Positions 44,344 through 54,498 of a stretch of 64,000 bases of DNA are shown piece after piece. The notes under the pieces are model-generated. The model had not been told where the DNA came from, searched no databases, and saw only the letters and a list, made by a program, of their open reading frames with translations. Within the stretch, counting starts at the first letter, position 1. Each line of letters begins with the position of its first letter. This stretch comes from Paragyromitra xinjiangensis. Its lineage: Eukaryota; Ascomycota; Pezizomycetes; Pezizales; Discinaceae. A program made the translations under genes and the position numbers. The stretch covers positions 1,550,001-1,614,000 of the forward strand of contig JBCAMK010000002.1 in assembly GCA_038503065.1 (NCBI GenBank). Reading direction: 5' to 3'.

Positions 44344-46742
44344 ATGTCGACTCCACGGTCCACAGTCAACTCCACGCCAACGGCAGGCACGCCAATTACC
44401 ACTGCCTCTGCAGATTTGCTTATCGAAGGTCTTCGGAAGCAATTGACGCATATGCCCTTTCCTGGAACCCACGGTGCCCCGCACTTCGACGGAAACGATG
44501 CCACGGATTTCCTAGAGCGTTATGAGCTTCTATACGAAGAATTCGGAGAGTCGGAGAAGGCGGCTGTGAAGAAACTCCCTCTCTATTGCGTCAGCTCTAT
44601 TGGTGCCACGATTCGTTATTTGCAGGGATATGTGGATGGAGACTGGCAAGTGTTGCGGAAGGAGATTCTGCAGGAATATAGAGCGCAGGATACGAAACAG
44701 CAGATGTATACGGTAAGATTCCTGGAAGAGGCGACTGCCGCGCAGAAGAAGAAAACAGGCGATATACGCCCCTTTGTGCGCATCGTTCTACGGCAGTTTC
44801 CACTAGTCTTAAGACCACAGGCATGCTTTCGGAATATCAGGAGATTCAGCTGTTTCTAGGAGGGCTGCAATTAGATCTTGCCAGGAAGCTGATTATCAAA
44901 TTCAAATTGGATGTCAACGTGCCCAGCTCCTTTCAAGGCAAATATGCCTTGATTAGGAAAGAGGCTCAGGATTATTGCTTAGGCACGCTTCGCACGGAGG
45001 AATTGATGAAGAAGGGTGAGTTTTCTTCCGAGGTGCTTATTGACCAGCTTTTAGCGCAGGAAACGAAGCCGAAGCCTTCAGTATCAGCCAGTTTCGGAGG
45101 ATCGCAGCCGGTGCAGTCAGCGCAGATTGCGCAGACTACGCAGCTCAACGCCAAAGCCATAGTATTGACGTCACAAGCGCAATTGACGACATTTCGAAGC
45201 GCATGGAAGCCATGGTTTTACGCCAACAGGCGCAATTTATGGAGAGTTTTAGCAGAGCCAACGTCGGCGCCAGAGCGCCTCCGCCGCAAGCCTACAACAC
45301 GCCAGGTCCTGCTTCGGGAGCAAATGCAATTCCGCTCCGGAATCCGCAGCCAGCTCAGCAGTACGCTCCAAATCTTCAGTATACTCCGGCAAGGCGTTGC
45401 ATATTTTGTGCAGATCCCACGCATTTGAAGAATCAATGCCCTGCTTTGATGGCTAAAGAGCGCGCAGGATTAGTGCATAGGGCTGTAGGAGGGAGAGTTC
45501 ACTGGGGAGGTGAAGGCTCCGGAGGAGATGTGGTAGAGCCGTGGGAGAGAAGTACGGGAAGAAATATGCTGCAGCAAGTGGAGGCCAGAGAGCAACAAAC
45601 TCCGCAGCCGTCGCAACAGCCAGGCGTAAGGCGAGTCAAAGCTGCGCCTAGTCCTAGCCGCGGTCCGAGTTTCGAGGTCAGAATGGCGCGTTTAGGGGAA
45701 TTAGATGAAGAAAGCAGCGAGGAGGAGGTAGTAGAGGAAGAGTTGGAGTCGGAGTTGGACTCGAGCTCGGAGTCGGAGTCAGAGGAAGAGGCGAATTGGT
45801 ACGTTTCTGCAGTCAAACCTGCGCGTGTGGAAAAGCGCAGGGCGCCAGCGAAGAAGGAAAAGGTGGAAGATCTCAAGAAAAGAATTGAGAGGCAGGAAGG
45901 GTTACCAAATGCTCGGGCACCCAGGCCTAGAGCATATCCTCCAGTAGAAACTGTGGAAGTGGAGATGCAGGAAGATAAGCCTACGAAGAAGCCGGAAAAG
46001 AAGCCCGTTGCGCCACGAAGAGCCCTTAGAGATGATGCCATAGGCGCCCCCTCCGAAGAAGAGCTTTTCCACAGACTGGCAACGGAAAAGTCGATTAATA
46101 TCAGTATTTCGGAATTAGTCTCTATTTCTCCTCCCTTCAAGAAATATCTATACGGCAGGGGCGTGCCGCCAGCGCCAGCTGCGAAGGTTTCCAAAGCACA
46201 CGCATCTCCACGCGATTCCCAGACTCGGAGAATTAGGCATCAAGTCGAATACGCTGCTGAGTCAGGCCTAATTCCCATTAGTATCAACGGCGTTTTGCTG
46301 CAGCCAACGGGAGATAATGGATCAGAAATCAATCGAATGGGTTGGTCGGAATTCGAGAGTTTGAATTTGCCATACGACGACCAAGTGGACTGGACCATGA
46401 CCGGAATTACTGGAGATTCCACACCTCTGACCTGCTGTATTCATGAAGCGCCCGTTAGTGTAGGAGGTGCCGTGGTTTATACACCAATATTCGCATCTCC
46501 AGGAGTGGAAGGCGAATTCGTGTTAGGGCGCCCATTCGAACGCGCTGCCTTACTAAAGTGGACGAATAAGGATGACGGCTCAATGTGGGGTACGATTTGG
46601 TCCTCTGATCGGCAAGAAGGACAAATTCATGGCAGTTCCGCCTGAAGGGTATGCGCGCACTTCAGTAAGGGAAGCAAAAGGGCAGTGGATGCGTAGGAGG
46701 CGAGGCGGCGGTCAGGAGGCGGGAAACGGGAGATCTCAGTAA
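44344..46742 (+). pseudogene. gag: retrotransposon gag and protease frame, frameshifted
   Basis: Structural protein and aspartic protease region. ATG 44344 opens MSTPRSTVNSTPTAG; the same frame extends upstream to an ATG at the LTR edge (43794). The Gag core contains HFDGNDATDFLERYELLY, KKLPLYCV and YQEIQLFLGGLQ. The nucleocapsid CCHC knuckle is CIFCADPTHLKNQC. A Lys/Glu-rich linker precedes the protease, whose active site reads GDNGSEIN (Asn where Thr or Ser is common) and which ends with LGRPF. Frame changes are needed near 44788 and 45155 (each fits loss of one base) and around 46570-46596. The last stretch, in the third frame class, ends at TAA 46740-46742 and carries the slippery site for pol. 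The protein is readable end to end apart from these shifts. Confidence 0.85.
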
Positions 46743-46763
46743 GCGCGGAGGTGCTTACTGAGA
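46721..46763 (+). promoter_or_regulatory. programmed -1 ribosomal frameshift signal
   Basis: The heptamer G GGA AAC (46721-46727) sits exactly in the gag-protease frame. A 6-nt spacer follows, then a perfect 11-bp hairpin (46734-46744 with 46753-46763, 8-nt loop) whose 5' arm contains the gag-protease stop codon (46740-46742). A -1 slip enters the frame that stays open through the whole reverse transcriptase. Heptamer class, spacing and stem all match -1 frameshift sites of retroviruses. Function is inferred. Confidence 0.8.
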
Positions 46764-49700
46764 AGAGGCGGCGGAAACCTCCGGAGGAAGTGGTCGGAAG
46801 AGTGGCGGAAGTGGTGGAAGAAGTGGGGGGTGTGGTCGGAAGAGCGCAGGAGACTCCGCGTCGACGCGGAGTCTTGCGAGGTGCGGAAAGAGAGGTGCGG
46901 ATGCGGCGCTGTATGGCAGTTTGGAATGAAATTCAGCGAGCGGGAAGTGGAGTAAGCAGCAGGAGGCTGTATAAGAATAAGAAGGAGAAGGTGCGCCCGC
47001 AGAACGTCAAAGGGGATGGCGGCGCTGCAGAAGGAAATCCGAATTGGAAGCAGGATTGCCTGAAGGAAGAAAAGAGGCGAGGGCTGGATAAGCCCGTTGG
47101 CCCTTTCGATCACATCCTTACGCCCAAATTCAGCAGTGTTCCACGAGGGTCTCGTCTCACGAAAGAAAGAATAGCGGAAATGGATATAGGGCACCTTCAG
47201 CCAAAAGAGCGAGAGCTTTTGATGGAAATGCTGTACAATAGGGAGGCTGCTGTGGCATTCGAATTCACAGAAATTGGCTTATTCAAGTCGGAAGTTGAGC
47301 CTCCACACGTAATTCGGACGATTCCACACGTGCCTTGGCAGGAAGCTCCCTTCAAGACACCCAGAGCCCTGGAAGGGGAGGTTATTGAAATCCTGAAGGC
47401 GCGGATGGCAGGAGGCACTCTAGAGCGCTGCCGCAGGCCGTATCGAAATCCTTGGTTTCTAGTAAAGAAAAAGCAGGGCGGGCATCGATTGGTCGCCTCT
47501 TTCACTAAAGCCAACAGCCATACGATATTAGATGCGGCACTGCCTCCTAGGGTTGACGAATTCAGCGAAGAATTCGCTGGAATGGCAATAGCCTCGATTA
47601 TAGATCTATTCTCCGGCTACGACCAGGTCGATTTAGCGGAAGAAAGCAGAGATATGACTGCTATTCAGACACCTTTAGGCCTGCTTCGGTATACTCGAAT
47701 GGTGCAAGGAGGCACGAATTCAGTGCAGGCATTTCAGCGAATCAATTCCAAAGCGCAGCATGACAATATTCCGGAACGCTGCAGGGTCTTTCTCGACGAT
47801 GTGGGTGTAAAAGGGCCAACTTCGCGGTATGATGATGAGGAAATAAGCCCTGGAATTCGAAGATTCGTACAAGAGCATATCGTCAATTTGGACCGAGTCC
47901 TAGCAGACTACGAAAGGGCAGGCGCCACAGTGGCGGGAATTAAATCTTCTTGGTGCAAGCCTGGAATCAAGATCGTGGGATTCGTTTGTACGGAAGAAGG
48001 GCGATTTCCTGATGCAAAGAAAGTGGAAAAGATCGTACTTTGGCCTGCCTGCGATTCAGTTACGGAAGTCCGAGCCTTCCTAGGAGTTGCCACCTATTAT
48101 AGGATTTGGATCGAAGGATTTGCGATTATCGCGGCGCCGTTATTCTTCCTGCAGCGAAAAGGGGTGGTTTTCGTATGGGCGGAAGAGCAGGAGGAAGCAA
48201 TGGGAACGATCAAAAAGGCACTGACTACTGCACCAGCGCTGGCTACGCCACAATATGGTCCGTTGGCAGGCCTGCTGATTTTAGGAGTGGATGCCGGAGG
48301 AGAAGGTTGGGGCGCAGTGTTGATGCAGTTGCTGGGAGATATAAGGCATCCTTGCAGGTATGAGAGCGGGTTGTGGGCGCCTGCAGAGAGGCAGTATGAC
48401 GCGGGGAAGAAAGAGTGCAAAGGACTGCTTAAAGCGCTGAAGAAGATGCGCTTTTGGCTCTATGGAGTTAGATTCCGTGTGGAAATCGACGCTCGTACGC
48501 TGGTTCACCAATTGAATCTTCCTGCCAATGATCTTCCAGGCGCAATGGTCACCCGTTGGATTGCGTGGATTCGCCTCTTCGATTTCGATGTGGTCCACGT
48601 CCCAGGAAAGCAGCATACTGCAGCAGATGGATTATCGAGGCGTAAGGGGACTGAAGAGGATGTGGCGGAAGCAGAGGCGGAAGATGTGGAGGAATTAGAG
48701 GAATTCCTCGATGATCAACTATTCGCCAGCCGGGTAACCGCAGGAGAGTCCGCGTCGACGCGAGGTCCTGTTAATCCTTTTGTATGCTTAGCCAAAGGAG
48801 AGTATAGTGGGCGTTGGCAGCAGATTGGTGAATTCCTGGAATCTCTAACTATGCCGGAGGACCTCTCGGAGAAGCAGCGGAAAGCGTTTAGGCGAGAAGC
48901 AACCAAATTCCTAATTCGAGACGGGCACCTATTCCGGAGAGGTCGTGAGAATCAGCCGCCGAAGCGAGTGATATGCAATGGACCAGAAAAGCAGCAAATC
49001 CTGAAGGATCTCCACGACGAATCAGGGCATAGAGGCAGAGAAGGCACGTTTAAGAAGATATCTCAGCGCTTTTGGTGGCGTGGATTAGCCAAAGATGTGG
49101 AGGAATTCGTTCGAACCTGCGAGCAATGCCAACTTCGAGCCTCCGCCAGATATCCCGACGAATTACACCCTACATTTGGCACTTCGCTATTCGAGAAGGT
49201 CTGTGTAGACATCGTGCATATGCCTGCTGGAAGTGATCGAAATCGGTATCTAGTCCTCGCTAGAGATGATTTCTCAGGATGGGCGGAAGGACGTGCTTTG
49301 ACTAGAGGAAGCTCGGAGAAGGTGGCGGATTTCCTATTCCAGGAGGTGATTTCACGATTCGGATGCCCTAGGAAGATTGTGGTGGATGGAGGGCCAGAGA
49401 ATAAGGCATTTACGGAGCGCTGTGCAATCGGTATAATATCAATAGAAAGGTCGTTTCTGCATATCATCCGCAGGCAAATGGGCTGGTCGAGCGTGGGCAT
49501 CAGCAAATAGTGGATGCTTTGCAGAAGATCTCCAAACAGCCGAAAGATTGGCCTAATCATCTTCACTCTGTGCTTTGGGCGGATCGAATTACGGTTAGAA
49601 GGTCCACAGGAAAGGCGCCTTTGAGCTCGTTTTTGGGTGGCAGTGTGTGCTTCCAGTGGAGATAACTATGAGCTCGTGGGGCAGTATTGAGTGGCAGGAT

Positions 49701-50294
49701 ATCCACTCTAGGGCGGATTTATTGGCAGCTCGGGCCAGGCAATTGGAGATGCGAGACGAGGATATTGAGGAAGCAGCAATTCGGCTGAGAGAAAGCAGGT
49801 CGGAGAATAAGCGGTATTTCGACTCCCATAGGAGAAAACGGCCTAATTCGCAGACCTTGAGCGTTGGAGATCTCGTGCTTCTCCACAATACGAAGCTAGA
49901 AAAGCAGTGGAGTGATAAGCTGGCGAATAGATGGCGTGGACCCTTTCGAATTCGGGAAATATCTCCGGTAGGCACCGTGGTTTTGGAGGAGCTCGATGGC
50001 ACGCTTTTAGGCGGTACTACGCCTCCAGATCGTGTTAAACGCTTCTTTCAACGCGCAGGGGAAATCGCAGAAGGAATCGCAGAGGATCTCGCAGAAGATC
50101 TCGCAGAGGAATCCGCTGAGGAGTTAGGAGAGGAGGACGCGGAAGTGTCCGCGTCGACGCGGGAACCGCAGGAGGAGGCGGAGATAGAGGCGGAAGTTGA
50201 GGAAGATGTGGAAATGGAGGAAGATGTTTCTGTGGTTGATGGTAAGCGTGTGAAGCCTAAGAAAGACTGGGGCTTCTACGTGCAGTTGCCTTAA
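46721..50294 (+). pseudogene. pol: retrotransposon pol: reverse transcriptase, RNase H, integrase
   Basis: Translated by -1 frameshift from the gag-protease frame. A basic linker (46743-47100) precedes the reverse transcriptase: RNPWFLVKKKQGG, IIDLFSGYDQVDL and the catalytic FLDDVG (Asp-Asp at 47795-47800). RNase H starts at LILGVDAGGEGWG and ends near DFDVVHVPGKQHTAADGLSR. Integrase has the HHCC finger (LHDESGHRGREG...CEQC) and the DDE core: Asp in VCVDIVHMP, Asp in VVDGGPENK and Glu in ANGLVERGHQ. One-base losses near 49418 (before the Glu) and near 49620 (before FELVFGWQCVLPVE) break the frame; the C-terminal integrase tail then runs to TAA at 50294. Both losses are in short runs of one base. 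The gene order is Ty3/gypsy. No chromodomain is recognised. A GCGTCGACGC palindrome is embedded at 46858, 48752 and 50151. Confidence 0.9.
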
Positions 50295-50678
50295 TACCAC
50301 TAAAGGGGGGGCCCTTACGAGTTTCCTTTGTACCGTTTCTTTGGCTCTTATTCGTCGTTTCCCCTCGTCAACTCGTCGTTTCTTCCGTTTCTATTTACCT
50401 GTATTTCCTTCGTCTATTCCTTCGTATATTCCTTCGTCAGTTGATTCGTATATATTTACCTGTATTTCCTTCGTCTATTCCTCAGCTTCGGATATCTATG
50501 TTTCTATTAGCTGTATTTTCATCTATATACCTGTATTTGGCGGATTTAGTGTCTTTTCCTATGTTTCAGCGGAAGAGGTGTATTTGCGGTGGTCGGGAGT
50601 TGAAATAAGGTTGGGGCTCTGCGGGAGTCGCCGGCGGAGTAGGGCTTAGGGCTATGACGCAGAGGTATCAGAAACGCC

Positions 50679-53600
50679 ATGACCTCTTCTTTATTAGGAG
50701 GGGAGGGGGAAGCAAACCTGCTTCCTAGGACTAATCCCTTACATCTCTCGCCTAAAGGAAGGATCTCGTCGAAAGCCTTCGCTGCCAGTTGGATCCCTCG
50801 ATATCAAGTTGACCCTCGCTATCAAGCTGGCCCTCGACGCATATATATCAGCGCTTTCAAGTTGGGCACCACTTCTTTGTTCTACTACGTCATCATGAAA
50901 CAGCAGCGTGCCATGTTTACTCCCATAAATGAGCCGGCTGGCCCCAGCACTCCAGAAGGCAGAAAAACGAGAAGCAGCAAGTCAGAGTCGCTGTCGCCAA
51001 GTACGGTCAAGAAAATGGTACACAGAGCGCCGAAAACCTCAGGCCATACGGGCACCAACGAAATCGTCGAAATCACGAGAGAAAGCGTATTGCAGCAGCG
51101 CGCCAAACATGGCCTGCGCAGTCTAATCGAGAAGACCATGGCAGCGCACAAAGATCCCGTATCTCGAGCCGCCGTTGCTAAGGATGCCCTGGAGGTGTTT
51201 GCAGAGGCGCGGGAGGTATCAGATGAGGGAATCTCGCGGATTTGGGCCGATTATGTGGAGAAAGAGGGGCTATGGGATCAGTTTGGTGGAGAAGAGGCGT
51301 TTAGGGCTATGATGGATTATGATAAAGTGATTGCGCCGGCGCAAGAGCGTTATAGAGCCACAGATGGCAGGAAGGAGAGGGCGAGGAAGTTGATTTGTGA
51401 GAAGTGGGGCGACCAATGGGAGGAGGAGTTTGATCCACAAGAGTACCGCCTGCGCCAATTCTCAGAGCATTTCCTACGTCAATTAGCGGCAATTGCTAGA
51501 GATGGGTGGTCAATGAGCCAAGCCTGGAAGGCGCTGGATGCAGGCTATCGAATGCGCCTGCAGGATCGAACCTCCGGCCAACAGAAAGCCTTAGTATTTA
51601 TGCCTAAAGATGTGGCATATGCCAAGGAGTGGTTGACCAAAGCGGGCGAAGGCAAAGAGACGAAGGAGGAAGTGTTAGACGAAGACTTGGTTTCAGCGTG
51701 GCCTGTGGAAGTTAGGCCGAAGCAGCTTAAGCCTAAGGCTGCCAAGAAAGGCAAGGGAAAGGGGAAGTCGCTGGAGAGAGTTGTGGAGGAACTGGAGAGT
51801 GGTGCGGAAGACCAGGACTCCGCGTCGACGCAGACTCCTCAGTTGCAGAGTACGGAAGTGCCTGGAGTTGTGGCGGAGAAGGATGAGGTGGCTGGTAGGA
51901 CCGTGGAGGCGCAAGCGCAGCGCCAATTGGAAAAAGGAAAGGGGAAGGAAGTGGCGGAAGAAGAGGCGGAAGAGGTGCAGAAAGGTGTGGAAACGGAAGA
52001 GGAGGAGGATATCCATAAGTCCGAAGCATGTGGTTGTGGAGAATATCTCTCCAAGGCATGGGTTTCTAATCTGCGCAAGTATCGAAGTGCAGAGGTGGTA
52101 CCGCTTGCCTCGCAGGGCAAATATCTACTGGATGGCGTGGAGGCAGGGCTTGATAATCTGTGCTGGGAGCACTTACAGCGGCTGGCTTCGTATGTTGGCC
52201 TGTATGTCAAGCGCCTGAACCGCGCGGAGATGACGCTGCGCCTGCAGCACATCCACAAGCAGTGGGATTCAATTGGGGATCTTCACGCTGCTGCGGCAAC
52301 GTATGGCTGGTTTAGAAAGGGGGCGAGAGCGAAGGTGGAAGCTGACGATTTGGGGTCTTTGCTGTGGAAGCCAATTCCGTGGGAACTTCCGCAGTTTGAC
52401 AGAGGGGAAATCTTTGCGCGTTTTGGCAGTCAGGAGGCTTGGGATGCGTTTCTGGAGAAAGGCAATTGCGTGGTTCCGGCGTTTAGGTGGCTGACGGAGG
52501 AAACGGAGCTTTGGGCTAAGATCTCGGAGGAATTCGACCTATATCTCCACCATCAGCGGAGTGATTCAACGGGCTGGCTGCGGAATTGCTATCATTCCGT
52601 ACTACAGCAGGCAATTAGGCAAGACCCCGTGTATTACGTTTTGGTGTTGGCTGCGAGATCGGACCGCGCCTATCGTATGCTGGCATTTCCTCACTATGCC
52701 AAGTTTTCGTTGCCTGGAGATTATACGCAGTTCCGCCATATAGATCTGAACCCTCGGAAGGCTCTAGATACGGGCGTGGGAGTGAATCACATCCAAACCT
52801 CGCTCTCGCTGGATCAGGAGATTCCGGAAGGCTGTACTGCGGTCGTTGAAGGCTTCCAGAATCACCTCGGGGAGTGGTGGGCTCGTGTGGAGGCGCGCGG
52901 AGATGCCAAGGATGGGAATTCTTTCCGAACCACTAAGACGTATTTGCAAGAGGATGAGGCGTCGTTTGGCAAGGAAACGAATATCGTCTGCGCGCCTGGA
53001 GATCTCCGAATTACGCTGCCGCATCTAATTCACGGGGCAACTGCTGGCGCCAAGGATAAAGCAATTCTGCAGCGGAGAACGGTGAATAATTGGCCCACAG
53101 CCATCCAGGGAGATGGAGAAGCCATGGAATTCCTGGAAATGGGCTCACGCGCCGATATCGCCGAGGCACATCGATCGTTGACCGTACTGCCGCGGAATCC
53201 TACTGGGCAAATCAACGCGCACAGCCGCCCTAAGGCACGTTTTGCGAGTACGCCGGAGGTCCGAGGTGTGTGGGGAATTGGAGATGCGCTGCTGGGATTG
53301 GTGGAGTGGGAGTCTGCTCGTGTGCGTTGGGAGTTGGAGATCTTGCTGGGGGCAGATGAGCGGAAGGCGTGGAAACTGGTGAGAAAGGTGCGGCGGAAGT
53401 TGATGGAGGCTATGTGGGAGGGGTATAAGGTCCAGGAGTGGGCGGAGAGACGAGATTTCGGCCCGAATTCCTATTTCCACGCCAGAGATACGGGCACTTG
53501 GGAACCTCCAATGCGAATTACCAAGGAAGGCAAGGAATCGTTGCTGCGTGAAGGTTATTCGCTGGCAGGATTTGGTTCGGATGTGGAGTCGGAAGCGGAA

Positions 53601-53915
53601 GTAGGATCTCCTATTAGGGAGGACTTAGAGGTGGAAAAGGGATTAGAGCCGGAATTGGAGGAATCGGAGAAGGAATTGGAGGAATTGGAGGAGTTGGAGG
53701 ATCCGCCTGTTGATGTCGCCGCCGCAGCTGCTGTTGCTGCTCAGGATTCGTCTGCTGCTGACGTTGCCCCGCCTGCCGCTGCTAATGAGGGTATGCCTCC
53801 TCCGGAAACTCGCGAATTAGCAGAGCCCGCGTCGACGCAATCTCCTGCTAAGCGGAAGCTTTCCACGTCGTCGGAAGGAAAGAAGAAGCGACGGAGGAAG
53901 CGGATGAATTGGTAG
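50679..53915 (+). CDS. extra retrotransposon ORF, putative 2OG-Fe(II) oxygenase-like domain
   Basis: An uninterrupted 1,078-codon ORF between pol and the 3' LTR, in pol orientation. ATG 50679 has a good context (CGCCATGA); the protein-like part may begin at the Met codon 50895 (residue 73). The central third is acidic/lysine-rich low complexity (about residues 340-450). From residue about 670 the sequence fits a double-stranded beta-helix oxygenase: FRHIDLN gives a His687-x-Asp689 pair, a distal His785 lies in RITLPHLIHGA, and Arg799/800 follows 14-15 residues later. This HxD...H...R pattern binds iron and 2-oxoglutarate in known families. The C-terminus is acidic, then Ala-rich, ending in a basic KKKRRRKRMNW tail that could direct nuclear import. 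I do not recognise a named family. Fungal transposons are known to carry TET/JBP oxygenases, but this one is not clearly that type. Confidence 0.65.
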   Translation: MTSSLLGGEGEANLLPRTNPLHLSPKGRISSKAFAASWIPRYQVDPRYQAGPRRIYISAFKLGTTSLFYYVIMKQQRAMFTPINEPAGPSTPEGRKTRSSKSESLSPSTVKKMVHRAPKTSGHTGTNEIVEITRESVLQQRAKHGLRSLIEKTMAAHKDPVSRAAVAKDALEVFAEAREVSDEGISRIWADYVEKEGLWDQFGGEEAFRAMMDYDKVIAPAQERYRATDGRKERARKLICEKWGDQWEEEFDPQEYRLRQFSEHFLRQLAAIARDGWSMSQAWKALDAGYRMRLQDRTSGQQKALVFMPKDVAYAKEWLTKAGEGKETKEEVLDEDLVSAWPVEVRPKQLKPKAAKKGKGKGKSLERVVEELESGAEDQDSASTQTPQLQSTEVPGVVAEKDEVAGRTVEAQAQRQLEKGKGKEVAEEEAEEVQKGVETEEEEDIHKSEACGCGEYLSKAWVSNLRKYRSAEVVPLASQGKYLLDGVEAGLDNLCWEHLQRLASYVGLYVKRLNRAEMTLRLQHIHKQWDSIGDLHAAAATYGWFRKGARAKVEADDLGSLLWKPIPWELPQFDRGEIFARFGSQEAWDAFLEKGNCVVPAFRWLTEETELWAKISEEFDLYLHHQRSDSTGWLRNCYHSVLQQAIRQDPVYYVLVLAARSDRAYRMLAFPHYAKFSLPGDYTQFRHIDLNPRKALDTGVGVNHIQTSLSLDQEIPEGCTAVVEGFQNHLGEWWARVEARGDAKDGNSFRTTKTYLQEDEASFGKETNIVCAPGDLRITLPHLIHGATAGAKDKAILQRRTVNNWPTAIQGDGEAMEFLEMGSRADIAEAHRSLTVLPRNPTGQINAHSRPKARFASTPEVRGVWGIGDALLGLVEWESARVRWELEILLGADERKAWKLVRKVRRKLMEAMWEGYKVQEWAERRDFGPNSYFHARDTGTWEPPMRITKEGKESLLREGYSLAGFGSDVESEAEVGSPIREDLEVEKGLEPELEESEKELEELEELEDPPVDVAAAAAVAAQDSSAADVAPPAAANEGMPPPETRELAEPASTQSPAKRKLSTSSEGKKKRRRKRMNW

Positions 53916-54089
53916 GGGTGCGGAGTCTTAGGAGGGGAGGTTTCTTTAGTGGTTTGGTTTGTTTCTTTGCGTCTTTCCTACCTCTCGTTTCGTTGGTTGT
54001 TTCTCGTGTTTCCTACGTATAGATTAGCTTATGATTCCTTTGTTTTCTCTGTTTTGGAAGGGGGTTAATGGCCAGGGGACGGCCATTGT

Positions 54090-54101
54090 AGGAGGGGAGG
54101 A
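54090..54101 (+). other. polypurine tract
   Basis: AGGAGGGGAGGA lies directly before the 3' LTR (54103), as needed for plus-strand priming in LTR retrotransposons. Confidence 0.85.
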
Positions 54102-54102
54102 T

Positions 54103-54494
54103 TGTGGTGGGGCGCGCGGGAGGTGGAAGGAAGCGATGGATAAGTCACGTGCGCGGTCACGTGTATAAGGGTTAGGGGTATTGACAGCGGAGGATTTCTA
54201 TTACTGTTCAACATTTCCTGTCGATTCTATTCCTATTCACGACTCAATTCTTACCTATCTACCTATCTATCTATTGTTGTATCGTATTCCTTTGCGGCGG
54301 GCTTTTGCCTTGCCTAATTCGTATCGAATATATCCTTCCTATTCGCTCGATTCCACGCCTAATAATCCGCATATATGTGCCTCGCTATAGGACATCGAAG
54401 TCCGCGTCGACGCAGTCTCTTCTTCACAGCGCGGAGGCAGCGAATATCAGATCTCTGCGTCAAACTGGCAGAGTCTCCTACGCACTCGCCCACA
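54103..54494 (+). repeat. 3' long terminal repeat
   Basis: Copy of 43403-43794 offset by exactly 10,700 bp; I see no difference between them. Followed by ACGT, the second copy of the target duplication. Confidence 0.95.
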
Positions 54495-54498
54495 ACGT

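Larger units (their letters stand above)
43403..54494 (+). mobile_element. Ty3-like LTR retrotransposon with extra 3' ORF
   Basis: 11,092 bp with 392-bp LTRs at 43403-43794 and 54103-54494 that look identical on inspection. LTRs start TGTGG and end CCACA. The target duplication is ACGT (43399-43402 and 54495-54498). The element lies inside an exon of the CACTA companion gene. Order is gag, protease, reverse transcriptase, RNase H, integrase (Ty3/gypsy order), then a separate 1,078-codon ORF before the polypurine tract (54090-54101). A -1 frameshift signal joins the gag-protease and pol frames. Several single-base frameshifts in gag and pol contrast with the identical LTRs. Confidence 0.95.

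Noticed and set aside
44780..44800. Programmed frameshift inside gag
   Set aside because: No slippery heptamer or stem; the change fits loss of one T and falls inside a conserved Gag block.
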